Shown here: in pieces, positions 8,289 to 8,572 of the stretch
How positions within the stretch are numbered: the first letter of the stretch is position 1
How the letters are laid out: each line of letters begins with the position of its first letter
The notes under the pieces: generated by a model
Told to the model about the DNA's origin: nothing
Databases searched by the model: none
Seen by the model: only the letters and a program-made list of their open reading frames with translations
Translations under genes and position numbers: made by a program
Origin: Staphylococcaceae bacterium UBA6286
Lineage (GTDB): Bacteria > Bacillota > Bacilli > Staphylococcales > Staphylococcaceae
DNA: 8,572 nt
Direction of reading: 5' to 3'
Assembly: GCA_002438305.1 (NCBI GenBank)
Contig: DJUI01000011.1
Span: 17,678 to 26,249, forward strand

Positions 8289-8572
8289 TTGAAAAAAACG
8301 GGCGGAGATTTATTTGTAGATACGCTGATTAATCATGGAGTGGAGTATGTTTTTGGTATTCCAGGTGCGAAAATCGATAAAGCATTCGATGTACTGGAAG
8401 AACGTGGACCAGAAGTCATCGTCTGTCGACATGAACAAAATGCGACGTTAATTGCTCAAGGTATTGGCCGATTGACTGGGAAACCAGGTGTAGCACTTGT
8501 AACAAGCGGCCCAGGTGTCACTAATCTGGTGACTGGTATGGTAACCGCTAACTCTGAAAGTGACCCAGTTGT
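8289..8572 (+). CDS. alsS: Acetolactate synthase, catabolic AlsS type (3'-truncated)
   Basis: AlsS is a thiamine-diphosphate enzyme that condenses two pyruvates to acetolactate and CO2, the first step to acetoin and butanediol. Only the first 94 full codons are present; the gene runs off the right edge. Visible are the N-terminal Pyr-domain motifs: [11 protein letters not shown] (20-30), RHEQNA (47-52) with the presumed cofactor-activating Glu49, [17 protein letters not shown] (60-76) and [25 protein letters not shown] with a short N-terminus resembles Bacillus AlsS and staphylococcal AlsS/BudB more than biosynthetic IlvB, which usually has GYPGG. Translation starts at TTG, with AAGGA at 8274-8278 ten nt upstream; an in-frame TGA at 8256-8258 and no intervening ATG support this. 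alsD often follows in relatives but lies outside the window. Family is certain; catabolic subtype is likely. Confidence 0.9.
   Translation, partial: MKKTGGDLFVDTLINHGVEYVFGIPGAKIDKAFDVLEERGPEVIVCRHEQNATLIAQGIGRLTGKPGVALVTSGPGVTNLVTGMVTANSESDPV

Overview
The window looks like chromosomal DNA from a low-to-moderate-GC Firmicute. It most likely comes from the family Staphylococcaceae, because the visible GyrB, GyrA and RecF sequences are very close to the remembered Staphylococcus proteins over long stretches. Base composition in the gyrase genes (about 38 to 53% GC in the lines I counted by hand) is higher than I expect for Staphylococcus aureus. A relative such as Macrococcus, Jeotgalicoccus or Salinicoccus is therefore plausible, but I cannot fix the genus. 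Every gene I can support is on the + strand, as expected for the leading strand near a replication origin.

Layout. (1) Bases 1-824 hold the 3' part of a NatB/YhaP-type ABC-2 exporter permease. (2) Bases 825-932 are a short gap with a perfect 17-bp inverted repeat that reads both as a terminator for the permease and as an overlay on a sigma-A-like promoter for the next gene. (3) Bases 933-2044 hold a two-gene thiol-oxidation unit, bdbD and bdbC, closed by an intrinsic terminator at about 2071-2108. (4) Bases 2109-2245 hold an AT-rich promoter region with a clear TATAAT box. (5) Bases 2246-8098 hold the cluster yaaA, recF, gyrB, gyrA, closed by a strong terminator at 8123-8148. (6) Bases 8149-8288 are a promoter region with a 9-bp direct repeat. 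(7) Bases 8289-8572 hold the 5' end of a catabolic acetolactate synthase gene (alsS).

How the genes work together. BdbD introduces disulfides into proteins outside the membrane and BdbC reoxidises it, passing electrons to quinone. yaaA, recF, gyrB and gyrA are tightly packed (4-nt overlap, 17-nt gap, 11-nt gap) and look co-transcribed. They supply an S4 RNA-binding protein, a recombination and gap-repair ATPase, and the two subunits of DNA gyrase. alsS would divert pyruvate to acetolactate and acetoin and is a separate unit.

The main oddity is context. In most Firmicutes yaaA-recF-gyrBA directly follows dnaA-dnaN, but here the 2.2 kb upstream of yaaA hold an exporter and the bdbDC pair instead, and no DnaA-box cluster is visible. 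I found no sign of an undescribed defence, mobile or RNA system. The most useful leads are the promoter-overlapping inverted repeats and the gene-order change.
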